A DNA stretch of 64,000 nt from Apoderus coryli (lineage: Eukaryota > Arthropoda > Insecta > Coleoptera > Attelabidae), in NCBI GenBank assembly GCA_911728435.2, contig OU452198.1, forward strand, positions 31,029,902 to 31,093,901, in the 5' to 3' direction. The notes beneath the pieces were generated by a model that did not search any database, was not told where the DNA came from, and worked only from the letters and a program-made list of their open reading frames with translations. Shown one piece after another: positions 54,001 through 62,699 of the stretch (position 1 is its first letter; every line of letters starts with the position of its first letter). Position numbers and translations under genes: made by a program.

Positions 54001-55922
54001 GAGTGACTGAAACAAAACATCCACGTCTGTCTTATACCCCTTCATTTACTACTTAGCGTTCTCTCGCTTTGACCTATTGATCATACATTATCTTTGATCT
54101 TTGTTCAATTCATCTTTCTGTTTTCTTTTGCTTTCTTATGTTGTTATTATAATATTATTATAGGTAGTACCTACCTATTTTGTAAATTATCATTATTTCT
54201 TTCTGGTATTTCTTTATAATAATCGTAATAAATTAAGGGACACTAGGGACAGGCAATAAATACAATAAATAAATTAATTTTCCGTGTAAAGATTCTTAAA
54301 GTGAAGCATTTTTTTGTGCTAGTGTAGTGATAGTGAATGGTTAATAGTATGGAAAATATGGATGTTCTAGGTCCAGGCTGTAGTGCACCAATGCCGACAG
54401 TAGTACAAGTAAACGTAGATTTAGAAATGCGAAATTCTGGGGATATAATCAATTATTTAATATATCGGCGGTCATTTTCAAAGGGATACGACGATATACT
54501 ATACGTCGTTCAAGAATTAGCGAGGCCTATTCCAGATTTAAGTAAATATTTAATAAATATTGGCTCCGCGTGAAAAACTATGGGTTTTAATAATGATTGG
54601 TACAAAAAGTTTGATTGGTTAGCTGGGAGCGCGGAGTTAAAAAAAATATTTTGTTGACCTTGTGTCATGTTTTCAGTATCTAAAATGGTTATCTAAAATT
54701 TAGCTCGTAGTTTGGCTATTCATGACAAAAGTGCTGCACATATTGGATGTAAATGTAAATCATGAAAAAACAAAAACAAATATATAGCTTCCGTTATTGA
54801 TAGTTCCCAAATAATCAGCAAAGAATATACATAATATTATAATATTAGTAATCAACATTTTTTTTATACAAATCTTTGTACTGCCTCACAACCCTCAGGA
54901 CTCACGGGCCGCCACTGATTTTTATAGTGAATTTTAATAATTGAAGCGCGTATCGTTCCATTTTTATTAATGCCGTAGTTTCTACTTGTCAAATGTCAAA
55001 AAATGACAGCTCCAAAAGTGACATAATATACCGAAATAGCGGGCTATTCAAAATAACATCTCTTATTGGAAAACCCTTTAAAAAAAATAAAATTATAGAT
55101 TAAACCAGTTGCTCAAACAACAACAAACTTTTGTAATTCTATTCAACGCATTTAAAATGACAATATTCCGTCCCAGTAGATCTCGAAAAGGTTCATGGGT
55201 TCCGTTTCGCAAGTTTTCTCATAAAAAGAAGTCTACACTACACATACACTATAATACAAACCTTCCATGTCGAGTCAAACTGACGACTGCGACTGCAGCT
55301 ACCCTGAGGAAAACTGACAATAAGCGACGGTCGCAGCTCTCAGTCGCCCCGAGGAAACCGTATCTTTAAACGCTGGTATAACGAGCTTAATCATTGTACT
55401 GACGTAGTGCGTCCAAAATCAATCAATTGTCGTACCCGAAAGTATTGATACTGTGCGAAAACTGATCATGCAAGATCGTCATTTCAGATTGAAATATACA
55501 GTTAGCTGTGAGAAAAGCCAACTTTTGACTAAAGCTCAAAAAGATGCACGTGCTGTTTATGAGATTTGTAACAGGTAAACAGCAATCGACTGTCGAAGCT
55601 CTCCCAGCAAGAAAATACTTCATCAAGAAGATTGAGGTGCTGGTTGAATTGAGCTACGGTTAGGATTCAATCAAGTTATTAAAAAAATGCTGTAAATAAT
55701 AATTGGAAAAATTTATTAAAAATGTAGGAAAAAGTATATAGTTAATTTATGAAATTTACCAGTTCTTTGCTTTCATTCATATCATCACTCTGATTTGGAG
55801 TAAGACTAGGATTTGTCAACAGTTTCACTGGTGGTTCTTCCATTTTTTCATTTGACTGCAACAACGCTTCTTTAGTCGGTTTTTCGCAGGTACATTTAGT
55901 CTTCGGATTCTCCACTTCAGAC
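45011..55922 (-). CDS. Unidentified Ser/Pro-rich protein, three internal exons
   Basis: Exons 55922-55760 (54 codons), 45639-45309 (331 nt) and 45151-45011 (141 nt) have GT-AG borders, and their phases agree (0 at the first junction, 1 at the second). They encode about 210 residues with no domain I recognise: an acidic Cys-containing start (KTKCTCEKP), a Ser/Thr/Pro stretch, two basophilic kinase-type sites (RRQNSL, RMRKTSFSMD) and a charged end (DKDSSSMVFVNV, ELDAEKNRTSDVLRQFYTQYQ). It looks like a regulatory linker of a larger protein. No start or stop codon is included, so further exons lie on both sides. The 10-kb intron joining the first two is filled with transposons. Confidence 0.6.
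45672..45712. repeat. Solo mariner-type end
   Basis: TACGAGGGCAACTATTTATA followed by ttttgagccttggcaac resembles the outer end of the two mariners (TACGAGGGTTGC...). The following 150 bp show no transposase, so this is an orphan end. Confidence 0.4.
45969..47073. mobile_element. 1.1-kb element with about 160-bp inverted ends
   Basis: The left arm (45969-46128) includes taaaataggtgatcaaaatt and later tttcgaaacgagcaaagatg. It is mirrored by the right arm (46907-47072), which contains attttgaccacctatttta and aaatgtagcat in reverse order, with an 18-20 bp extra piece (acaccctgtatc) in the right arm. The interior (46130-46900) is non-coding and includes a small hairpin gacatgtagtccgaaacatg near 46821. 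No transposase was found, so this is a non-autonomous element. Confidence 0.7.
47081..47470. repeat. Dispersed element, copy 2 (inverted relative to 38.2 kb)
   Basis: The stretch from tggcaaagcggactaaaatg through gaccgaggcatgggtcgac to ctgccagcatctccca is the reverse complement of 38191-38600 with scattered differences. It abuts the palindrome at 47550-47803, which has the same end motif. The two may therefore be parts of one larger composite element (47074-47803). Confidence 0.75.
47550..47803. repeat. 254-bp near-perfect palindrome (foldback)
   Basis: Arms of about 100 bp face each other. The left arm begins ttaaaaggatttcatgtccg and the right arm ends cggacatgaaatccttttaa. Both also contain gcaaagcggactaaaatgct and its complement. 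The spacer is about 40-50 bp. It belongs to the same family as 38191-38619 and 47081-47470. The sequence would form a strong cruciform or hairpin RNA. Confidence 0.85.
47810..48235. other. Non-coding stretch
   Basis: No gene or element is recognised between the palindrome and the transposase relic. Confidence 0.4.
48236..48708 (-). pseudogene. Transposase relic (insect HTH type, N-terminal part)
   Basis: From 48708 the minus strand reads NMNILYTNAEMTDMHFIYGLADGNALEARRLYTERFPQ, the helix-turn-helix start of an insect transposase family (DUF4817-like). Further on it reads RGGRTGRPKTAK, and after a frameshift STRKVGEVWNVSNSTVWRIL and LLYPYHIQRVQALIPADFPP. No catalytic core is present. It belongs to the same general family as the genes at 50.8-51.4 and 52.6-53.2 kb. 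Confidence 0.6.
48710..49410. other. Non-coding stretch
   Basis: AT-rich DNA in the large intron. No element ends or coding similarity are seen. Confidence 0.4.
49413..49712. mobile_element. 300-bp MITE with AGGGTGTCCCA ends
   Basis: AGGGTGTCCCA near 49418 faces TGGGACACCCT near 49698. Both sit beside TA-containing flanks, as in IS630/Tc1-type MITEs. Non-coding. Confidence 0.6.
49982..51995 (+). mobile_element. 2-kb IS630/Tc1-type element with inverted arms over 600 bp long
   Basis: Ends CCGGGTATTCCATTAAGGGT and the mirrored ACCCTTAATGGAATACCCGG are each flanked by TA (49980-49981 and 51996-51997). Behind the ends, 50258-50867 is inverted at 51364-51964 with few differences. The left arm has an additional 248 bp (50009-50257) that the right arm lacks. 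The arm pair includes the first about 35 codons of the transposase. The unique centre is only about 500 bp (50868-51363) and holds the rest of a broken transposase. Confidence 0.85.
50760..51362 (+). pseudogene. Broken IS630/mariner-type transposase within the inverted-arm element
   Basis: The frame 50760-51017 reads LGSFHAWTQINKREYAAKYP, DRRHHSRKVFRRLAVRLRET (DUF4817-like HTH) and onward to EDNITFLRMW. After a frameshift the catalytic part reads LRDMWTENPQFLSQILWT followed by E instead of the expected DE, then SSCGSVNLHNTHYWSQTNPH, HQSRWSVNVW and a stop. The catalytic Asp and the C-terminal third are missing; the right inverted arm begins exactly where they should follow. Inactive. Confidence 0.75.
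52000..52605. other. Non-coding stretch
   Basis: No element or gene is recognised. Confidence 0.4.
52610..53194 (-). pseudogene. Internally deleted transposase (N- and C-terminal parts joined)
   Basis: The ATG at 53194 opens MAEMVRKTRTFLGRRESPCR, then AIQKLVEKFELLRQVSEVKN, an HTH of insect mariner-like transposases. After about 53040 the sequence jumps to the C-terminal part, MINDFLWPELHGIDLDNVHF, FQQDGATCHTSNETIDLLRE, CDLTPCGFFLWGHVKEKV (53000-52770) and KVYA-type remnants. The first catalytic Asp region is deleted. It looks like a self-deleted derivative. Confidence 0.65.
53200..55380. other. Mostly non-coding; one unassigned small ORF
   Basis: The plus-strand frame 54337-54573 (78 codons, MVNSMENMDVLGPGCSAPMP...) has a fairly even composition and an upstream AT-rich leader, but no family is recognised and no splice partner was found. 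The rest, including a CpG-richer patch near 53690-53830 on the minus strand, has no supported function. Confidence 0.3.
55384..55640 (+). pseudogene. Mariner transposase scrap
   Basis: It reads VVPESIDTVRKLIMQDRHF, the segment found in the mariner at 41.77 kb as VVPKTIDAVRELILQDRHV, followed by KSQLLTKAQKDARAV-like remnants with internal deletions. No inverted ends are visible. Confidence 0.6.
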
Positions 55923-55974
55923 CTGTATAAGTTTACTTGTAATACAAACGAAAGGAAGATTTTCAATTAGGGAT

Positions 55975-56300
55975 GCCGCGAGACAAGATTTAAATCATCG
56001 AGGCAAGACCAAGCTCAATCTCGTCTCGTCTGGTCGCGACTTATATTTTAAGACGAGAGTATAGGCTTAAATTATGAAGTGTCACAGTCAAAATCGAATT
56101 GCGCCTTTAATTTAAAAAAAAAAAACAAAAATTGCTTTTTAACTAAGTTAAAAAATCGGTTGTGTCGCCCAAAACTTTCCCGACAAGATATAATATAATC
56201 AAAAATATATGACCTGCGAACCAGAATTTTAATAATTATTGTAATGTAATGTAATAATTGTAAACAGATGGCTATGTTTCTTGTTGAAGAATGACATGTT
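55975..56300. other. Non-coding stretch with a possible hAT-like end
   Basis: TAGGGATGCCGCGAGAC at 55973-55989 resembles the start of the hAT element at 33883 but has no partner end nearby. The remainder is AT-rich. Confidence 0.3.
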
Positions 56301-57557
56301 TGAAATACCCGGTGGTCTAAACATTTAAGATTCTCAAAACACCTTCATGTAAATTAAATGTCGAACATTTATTATTATATACAAAAGCTAGTTGGAGGGC
56401 GTCACGGTTTCCCATATCAGATAATATATATAATGGGCGCATAAAAAAACAATGGGTTTTTGTCCAGTCGCGAACTCCAACATAAGATACCTAAATATCA
56501 AGAACCTTTATTAAAGTCGCCATACAAATAAAAATGTATCTTATTTTGTGAATCTTTTCACCTTGTAGATGTATCTGTATTGGGGTATATTGCAAAAGCC
56601 TTTTTTTTTTTGATTGGCTTATTTCATTCTGTAGTATCTACTTGTGATTTTTATGAGGAATTCTGGAAAGGCAATAGAACTTTAATATGAGAATCGTGCT
56701 AGCCTTGATTGAGTAAAGATGTGTTTTCTAATTATATAAAGTTAAATTAAATATTTTAAATAAATATATTAAATAATTTTATTTTTCCAGTTAAGAATTA
56801 TTTTCTAGTTTTTGTTTAAAGACTAAGTCCATTTCATTTTATTCTGAAGTAGTGAATTGTATAAAGTTCCGTAAGTTTTGTTATTCTTTTAATTGAAGGC
56901 CTTTTTGTTTTAATCAGTTTTTTTTTAATAAAGATTTAAAGTTATTTCTTTTAGTAATTGAAATAACTTACGTTTTCAATAGTAATTAAAGTTTCGTATA
57001 GGAATTAATATAATTATCCGTAATTATATTAATTTTCCTATTTTTATGTAGTACAAGTAATAACTAAGATTTTCTTCTAAATTTTCATTCTCGCTTAATT
57101 GTTTATTCTTTTTCTTTAATTTATACATATTTATTTCTTGTTGTTATTCATTTTCTTTATTAGTTTTAATTATTAAATTAAGTGTTTTTAGCCCAGACCT
57201 TTGCGTTTTATTTCTAATAAAGTTTTCGATAAATTATTGACAAAAGGGTCAACCTATTAATATTTTCTTTTAAATACAAAGTGATGCAGAATTATAAAGG
57301 TGAGTAATTTTACATTACTTTTAATACAGATTAATAAAGCTTATTTTAGTTGTTTGTTTCTTTGACTTAATAATTTGATTCTGTTATTATTCAAGTTGAT
57401 ATTCTTTGTTTGTTCTTCTTTATTTGAAACCGCTCGTAAAACTTGAATCGAACCTTAACAATTTGGAATAGCATATTGGGATTCATTTGGTTTGAGCTAT
57501 AAAATTTGTATTCTTACTGAATGTACATAATACCCGCTAATTTCAAAATGGTTACAC
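56301..57557. repeat. Second copy of the solo-LTR-like repeat
   Basis: From TGTTTGAAATA to AAAATGGTTACA this matches 19888-20904 in the same orientation with many small differences. About 250 extra bp lie near 56335-56600. The ends coincide exactly at the right (GGTTACA), supporting a defined element end. The left end was not resolved. Confidence 0.6.
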
Positions 57558-57798
57558 GAGGCGAAGGCTCTATCAATGACGCCACAGTAACAAGTTCCAG
57601 AATATTGTATTTCAATTGTAATGTACACTACACACTATTGGACGAAAGTAGAGCAACAAAGTGCTTTTATGTCTTTGAATTTGAAAAACTAATTACATTT
57701 TATTGTAATCTCCATCTAATTTTAATTAAATAATATCCCCAATATTAGTACCTAATATTTCACAATATTTTGGCACACTTTAAACGAAATGAAGGTAC

Positions 57799-58089
57799 TA
57801 TTATGTATGTAGATAAAGAAAAGACCGAGAGGGTTCTTGATATAAAGAAAGTATATTAATAAGTTATAAGGCATAAACGACATAAACTTTTTGATTATTA
57901 TATTTAGCATGTAGCCTGAATTATACAACTATTCGAACTACTTACTTTGTCTAACCTAACTAACTGTCAATCCAATATACAACCATAGATGTGTGTAGAG
58001 ACACTCACATAGAGATGTGTATAGAGAGACACTCATCTAAGGTTGCCATATTCTAGCCAAACCTGCATGTATTATAACCATACATAACA
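57799..58089 (-). repeat. Gypsy 3' LTR
   Basis: A 291-bp LTR that begins TGTTATGTATGG and ends ACATAATA in element orientation; the usual terminal CA is replaced by TA in both copies. It contains runs of AGAGACACTC-type motifs on the plus strand. Confidence 0.93.
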
Positions 58090-58099
58090 CTCCCCCCTT
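58090..58099 (-). other. Polypurine tract next to the 3' LTR
   Basis: AAGGGGGGAG in element orientation abuts the LTR start and is where plus-strand DNA synthesis would be primed. Confidence 0.75.
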
Positions 58100-58128
58100 A
58101 CTAAAACAAAGAAGTTTAACTAGTATGT

Positions 58129-60792
58129 TTATAAATCTAAACGCTGTGGTACTTTGCGATTTCTAGTGCTACGTCGCACAGCAACACTTTCATTTGAATT
58201 ATCTGAGATATTCGTAGTCTCTTGCTGAAGGCATGATTCTTTATTAGTTATATCACATGCTGGCTTTAGCAATAACTCATTTGTAACATTATCTTTAACA
58301 TTAACATTAATTGGTTCACCAACAATTTCTGGTTTCCAATTATTCAACTCTGGATTATCAAATTTAAAACTTTCACAATCTAGCGATACATTTTCAATTT
58401 TTCTTAAGCTATTTACATGTTTATACATTATCTTTTCGTCCACTTTAACAAGATAAGTAACCGCACTAACACATTTTATTATTGAACCTTCTAACCACTT
58501 TTCACTTGAATACGGTCCCAATTTCCCCACTAGCACTTTCTCACCTACTACGAAAATATTAGGCCGTACATAATCAAATGTCTTACTAAAAGCTATTTTT
58601 CCACCTGGTTTAGGCTTTAATAGGTCCATACGAGTTTTAGGTTTAATCTTAAATACCATTTCGTTTGGACTTATACCAGTACTAGAACAAGGTGTACTTC
58701 TATAACTAAATAAAAAGTTAACAATCTGCTGTTCAACTGTTAATGTTGTTTTTTGTAAAAGATACTTTTCCAAAGCGTTTTTTACTGTTTGAACGTGACG
58801 TTCTGCACAACCATTGGATTGTGGGTGATATGGTGGACTTTTTAAACAGTTTATTCCATTTACTTGACAAAAACGAACAAAATCATTTGAGTTGAACGGC
58901 GGACCGTTATCAGAAACTATAGTATCAGGTAATCCTATAACTGAAAATGTACATTTTAATTTTTCAATTGTATGTTCTACATCAGTACTTTTTTTCATAA
59001 CATGAATATCAATCCAACGAGATTTACTATCTACAATTAACAGAAAGGTAACTTTATTTTTATGAAAGAAATCAATATGTACCCTCTGAAAAACATTATC
59101 TGTTTTAGGCCAGGATATTAATGACTTCTCGTGATTATTTTGTGACAACATACAAACTTTACAATTAGTTATTAACGACTCAATATCCTGTTGCATGCCT
59201 GGCCACCAAAATATTGATCTAGCAATCATCTTTGACCTGACTATTCCAACATGATCTTCGTGTAATAACTTTAAAACTTCATTGCGTAAAACTCGCGGTA
59301 TAACTACTCTATTACCTATCAATAAACAATTATTTTCTACAGATAATTCATTTCTCTTTAAGAAATAAGGTTTAAGTTCAGGATCATTAACTTTATTTGA
59401 CCAACCTGTTTTAACAAAATCAATAACCTTCAATAAGATTATATCCTTTTTAGAAACTGAAGAAATTTCTTCATAAGTTAATGGTAATTCATCTGTAATA
59501 CTAAATGAATTAATAGAACTGTCAATTTCTGTTGTATCACTTAAAGGTAATCTAGATAACATATCTGCTTCGAACATTTTATTACCTTTCCTATATTCTA
59601 TTTTATACTTATAGGCTGATAAAATTACACTCCATCTTACTATTCTAGATGCTGACATTACTGAAATGTTACGTTCTGGGTTAAAAATGACCTTCAATGG
59701 TTCATGATCTGAGATTAAAATAAAAGATCTACCATAAATATATTTGTGGAAACGCTTAACAGAAAAAATTATAGCTAAAGCTTCGCGTTCTAACTGGGAA
59801 TAGTTTTGTTCTGCCTTAGTAAGCGTTCCTGATACAAAACATATGGGTTTTTCTGTTCCATCAGATTCCCTGTGGCTTAAAACACCTCCAACACCATATG
59901 CACTCGCATCACACGATACAATAAGCGTTTTGTTCGGATCATAATGAGTTAAAACTTTATTATTACAAATTAACTCTTTGCTTAACGCAAATGCTTCCTT
60001 ACATTTATTGTCAAAATTAAAATCTCTACTTTTTTCTAATAAATCATATAGCGGACGCAATCTTGAAGACAACATAGGAATAAATTTGCTATAGTAATTT
60101 AGTAAGCCCAAATAAGACCTTAACTGTGTTAAATTTTCTGGTACCGGTGCTTCCTTTATAGCTCTTAATTTTTCCTCTGTAGGATGAATTCCGTCTTTGT
60201 CTATCTTATGACCCAAATATTCAACTTCGCTTTTAAAAAATTTACATTTTTCTAAATTTACTTTTACATTATATTCCTGTAATTTACTAAGAACTACATT
60301 TACTAGCTTATTAGCATGATCAAAATCAGTACCGGCAATTAGAATATCGTCTAAATAACAAAATACTCCATCAATATTACCTAGGATTTGGTCCATTACT
60401 GACTGAAATATTGCAGGTGCACAGGAGATTCCATACGTTAATCTTGTGTACCTAAACATACCTATGTGTGTATTAATAGTCAGATATTTCTGAAAATCTG
60501 AATGCACTTTAAGTTGCTGATACGCCCCTGTTAAATCTAACACACAAAATACAGAACCACCGGATAAACCAGCAAATATATCCTCTGGGGTAGGTAACGG
60601 ATACTGATCCACATTTAATACTTTGTTGATCGTAACCTTAAAGTCAACACAGACTCGAACATCGTCACCCCCTTTCTTTGGTACTACTACAATAGGTGAA
60701 GCCCATTCACTAAAATCAACCCGTTTTAGAATACCGACTTGAACCATTTGATCTATCTTCTTTTCTACTTTCGGTTTTAATGCATACGGCAT
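58129..60792 (-). CDS. Gypsy Pol: reverse transcriptase, RNase H, integrase
   Basis: The open frame of 887 codons contains all catalytic residues. The RT has VLDLTGAYQQ and YLDD (146-149). RNase H has D295 (CDASAYGVGG), E336 and D362. The integrase zinc site is H511, H514, C544, C547, and the D,D-35-E core is D574 (HIDFF), D628 (VSDNGPPF) and E664 (CAERH). A C-terminal GPY-like region follows (KLGPYSSEKW, near residue 785). No chromodomain is evident. The apparent start Met is internal; translation probably comes from gag by a frame change at 60802-60809. Likely active apart from that question. Confidence 0.95.
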   Translation of the reverse strand: MPYALKPKVEKKIDQMVQVGILKRVDFSEWASPIVVVPKKGGDDVRVCVDFKVTINKVLNVDQYPLPTPEDIFAGLSGGSVFCVLDLTGAYQQLKVHSDFQKYLTINTHIGMFRYTRLTYGISCAPAIFQSVMDQILGNIDGVFCYLDDILIAGTDFDHANKLVNVVLSKLQEYNVKVNLEKCKFFKSEVEYLGHKIDKDGIHPTEEKLRAIKEAPVPENLTQLRSYLGLLNYYSKFIPMLSSRLRPLYDLLEKSRDFNFDNKCKEAFALSKELICNNKVLTHYDPNKTLIVSCDASAYGVGGVLSHRESDGTEKPICFVSGTLTKAEQNYSQLEREALAIIFSVKRFHKYIYGRSFILISDHEPLKVIFNPERNISVMSASRIVRWSVILSAYKYKIEYRKGNKMFEADMLSRLPLSDTTEIDSSINSFSITDELPLTYEEISSVSKKDIILLKVIDFVKTGWSNKVNDPELKPYFLKRNELSVENNCLLIGNRVVIPRVLRNEVLKLLHEDHVGIVRSKMIARSIFWWPGMQQDIESLITNCKVCMLSQNNHEKSLISWPKTDNVFQRVHIDFFHKNKVTFLLIVDSKSRWIDIHVMKKSTDVEHTIEKLKCTFSVIGLPDTIVSDNGPPFNSNDFVRFCQVNGINCLKSPPYHPQSNGCAERHVQTVKNALEKYLLQKTTLTVEQQIVNFLFSYRSTPCSSTGISPNEMVFKIKPKTRMDLLKPKPGGKIAFSKTFDYVRPNIFVVGEKVLVGKLGPYSSEKWLEGSIIKCVSAVTYLVKVDEKIMYKHVNSLRKIENVSLDCESFKFDNPELNNWKPEIVGEPINVNVKDNVTNELLLKPACDITNKESCLQQETTNISDNSNESVAVRRSTRNRKVPQRLDL

Positions 60793-62116
60793 AGTATATG
60801 CTTTTTTTTACAACTGGAACAGCATTTTCCTGTACATTAAACTGAATTTCAAACTTTTTAATTGTACTACATAAATCATTATCAAATACCGATTTATATT
60901 GAAGTTTTAATGCATTAAGGATATGATTAGATTCCTTAGACACATTACTATGAATGCTACCAACTGAAAATCCTTGTTGCCAGTTTGGAAACAGAACATT
61001 GAGCCAATTTCGACCTAAAAGTGGCACAAAATCTTTACTAGAATCAATTACTGTTAATGGTAATTTACTAGACTTATTTTTAAATTTCACATTAACGAAA
61101 CATTCACCTAAAGCTTTAATATCCTGCCCTGAAATAACATTCAATTTATAGCTCACTGGATTTAGTTCTAAATTACTATCTACTTCCTTATAACTATTTA
61201 CAGAAATAATCGACTTACAAGCTCCAGTATCCACCTCAAATTTCACTACCTTACCGTTCACATATAGTGGAATGTTGTGTGGAATAGACCCGCTCACTTT
61301 CACATTGTGTAGGGACAGCAAGTCACTATTTACCTCCTCGCATGTAATTTCTGATTCGATAGCTCCTACGTTTGAAGATTTTACAGGACAGAGTTGCTTA
61401 ATGTGACCCAACTTGGAACATTTGAAGCACTTCCATTTCACGGCTGGACAGTTGTCTTTTGGATGGATACGCCCACATTTGGAACATCCTTTACCTGGTA
61501 CCCCTTTACTTGGTACAGTGGTGTTAGGTTTGTTTCCATACTTGTTACACTTACTATTATTTTTCACATAATTTACGCGTGTAACCGTATTATCCGTTAA
61601 ACTCTTAACTTGTCTTTGTGCAATTTCTGCTGCTTGAGTTACTTGACATGCACTACCAAACGTTAATTGAACCTCGGACAGAAGTTTCTTCTGGATACCT
61701 TCCGACTTCATACCACATACGAATCTATCACGCAGCGCATCTTCTAAGAACTGACCAAAATTGCAGCTACTCGCCAACTTGCGTAGTTCAACAATATACT
61801 CAGCAATAGATTGTTCCGGTTTCTGGCTACATCGGTTAAATACAAATCGTTCATATATCTCTGACACTGGCGGAGAATAATGCTTTAACAACTTTTGCTT
61901 AATTTCTTCATAGGTAAACTCACTTGGCTTTCGTGGAGCAACCAGATTCTTAAGTACTTGATATACCTCGGTGCCTACCAACGTAATGAATAATGATACC
62001 TTCATTTCGCTTTCCACCACGTTTACTTTGAATAGGTGCTCAAATCGTTCGATATACGTATCGAATTCTACCCCTTCCGCACTTTTAAAAGGTTCGATTG
62101 TACCGATTAAAGCCAT
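60716..62116 (-). CDS. Gypsy Gag and aspartic protease
   Basis: A 466-codon ORF starts MALIGTIEPF. A capsid-type region covers 1-170 (FEHLFKVN..., HYSPPVSEIYERF, RKLASSCNFG). Two zinc-knuckle-like motifs follow, C211-x2-C-x3-H-x4-C223 and C230-FKC-x4-H-x4-C243. The protease active site is DTGA (296-299). The frame overlaps pol by 77 nt and is in a different register. The last residues after VPVVKK are out of frame with the expected protein and end at 60716. Confidence 0.93.
   Translation of the reverse strand: MALIGTIEPFKSAEGVEFDTYIERFEHLFKVNVVESEMKVSLFITLVGTEVYQVLKNLVAPRKPSEFTYEEIKQKLLKHYSPPVSEIYERFVFNRCSQKPEQSIAEYIVELRKLASSCNFGQFLEDALRDRFVCGMKSEGIQKKLLSEVQLTFGSACQVTQAAEIAQRQVKSLTDNTVTRVNYVKNNSKCNKYGNKPNTTVPSKGVPGKGCSKCGRIHPKDNCPAVKWKCFKCSKLGHIKQLCPVKSSNVGAIESEITCEEVNSDLLSLHNVKVSGSIPHNIPLYVNGKVVKFEVDTGACKSIISVNSYKEVDSNLELNPVSYKLNVISGQDIKALGECFVNVKFKNKSSKLPLTVIDSSKDFVPLLGRNWLNVLFPNWQQGFSVGSIHSNVSKESNHILNALKLQYKSVFDNDLCSTIKKFEIQFNVQENAVPVVKKSIYYAVCIKTESRKEDRSNGSSRYSKTG
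60802..60809 (-). other. A8 homopolymer at the gag-pol frame change
   Basis: In element orientation GTA is followed by eight A and then GC. Gag reads GTA AAA AAA AGC; pol continues as if one A were absent. The junction therefore needs a +1 shift or a one-base contraction. Confidence 0.8.
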
Positions 62117-62207
62117 TATTACTTGAATTTAACTATTTAACCAAAATTAAGAACGACTTTCACACGTGTTATACCTCATAACCTCAATTAAAATTTTTAC
62201 TTTAATT

Positions 62208-62225
62208 ATCCCATCCTCGTCGCCA
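62208..62225 (-). other. Gypsy primer-binding site, tRNA-Ser type
   Basis: TGGCGACGAGGATGGGAT starts six bases after the 5' LTR. It is complementary to the 3' end of serine tRNAs that finish ATCCTCGTCGCCA (recalled from known tRNA-Ser genes, not searched). Confidence 0.7.
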
Positions 62226-62231
62226 ATTTAA

Positions 62232-62522
62232 TATTATGTATGTAGATAAAGAAAAGACCGAGAGGGTTCTTGATATAAAGAAAGTATATTAATAAGTTAT
62301 AAGGCATAAACGACATAAACTTTTTGATTATTATATTTAGCATGTAGCCTGAATTATACAACTATTCGAACTACTTACTTTGTCTAACCTAACTAACTGT
62401 CAATCCAATATACAACCATAGATGTGTGTAGAGACACTCACATAGAGATGTGTATAGAGAGACACTCATCTAAGGTTGCCATATTCTAGCCAAACCTGCA
62501 TGTATTATAACCATACATAACA
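62232..62522 (-). repeat. Gypsy 5' LTR
   Basis: Same 291-bp sequence as 57799-58089 with no difference found by eye. It should carry the element promoter. Transcription would run leftwards. Confidence 0.93.
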
Positions 62523-62699
62523 GGTACAGAAATATTTATAATAATTATAAAGATCGACAAAATGAAGTGCGACAAAAGTAAAGCAACAAATTGTGTCAAC
62601 AGTATTTTATTTTACATCTTACGATAAGAAAACATTTAATAATTAAAATAGCTAGAAGTATTATTTTAATAATTAATAGAATATCCATTATTATTTATT

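Larger units (their letters stand above)
57799..62522 (-). mobile_element. Gypsy-type LTR retrotransposon, near-intact
   Basis: LTRs 57799-58089 and 62232-62522 (291 bp each) appear identical by eye. The 5-bp duplication GGTAC (57794-57798 and 62523-62527) marks the insertion. Read on the minus strand: 5' LTR, primer-binding site, gag-protease ORF, overlapping pol ORF, purine tract, 3' LTR. There is no envelope gene. The organisation and protein type match the K02A2.6-like group of gypsy elements common in insects. It inserted recently into the Tc1-like element. Confidence 0.95.

Noticed and set aside
54337..54573. A confident new gene on the plus strand
   Set aside because: The 78-codon frame has no family match, no splice sites that extend it, and a length reachable by chance. 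Mentioned only as an unassigned ORF.
57521..57733. 70-codon plus-strand frame
   Set aside because: It spans the junction of the LTR-like repeat and the Tc1-like end, so it is a chimera of repeats.
61394..61809. Plus-strand frames within the gypsy gag
   Set aside because: They are antisense shadows of the intact gag frame.
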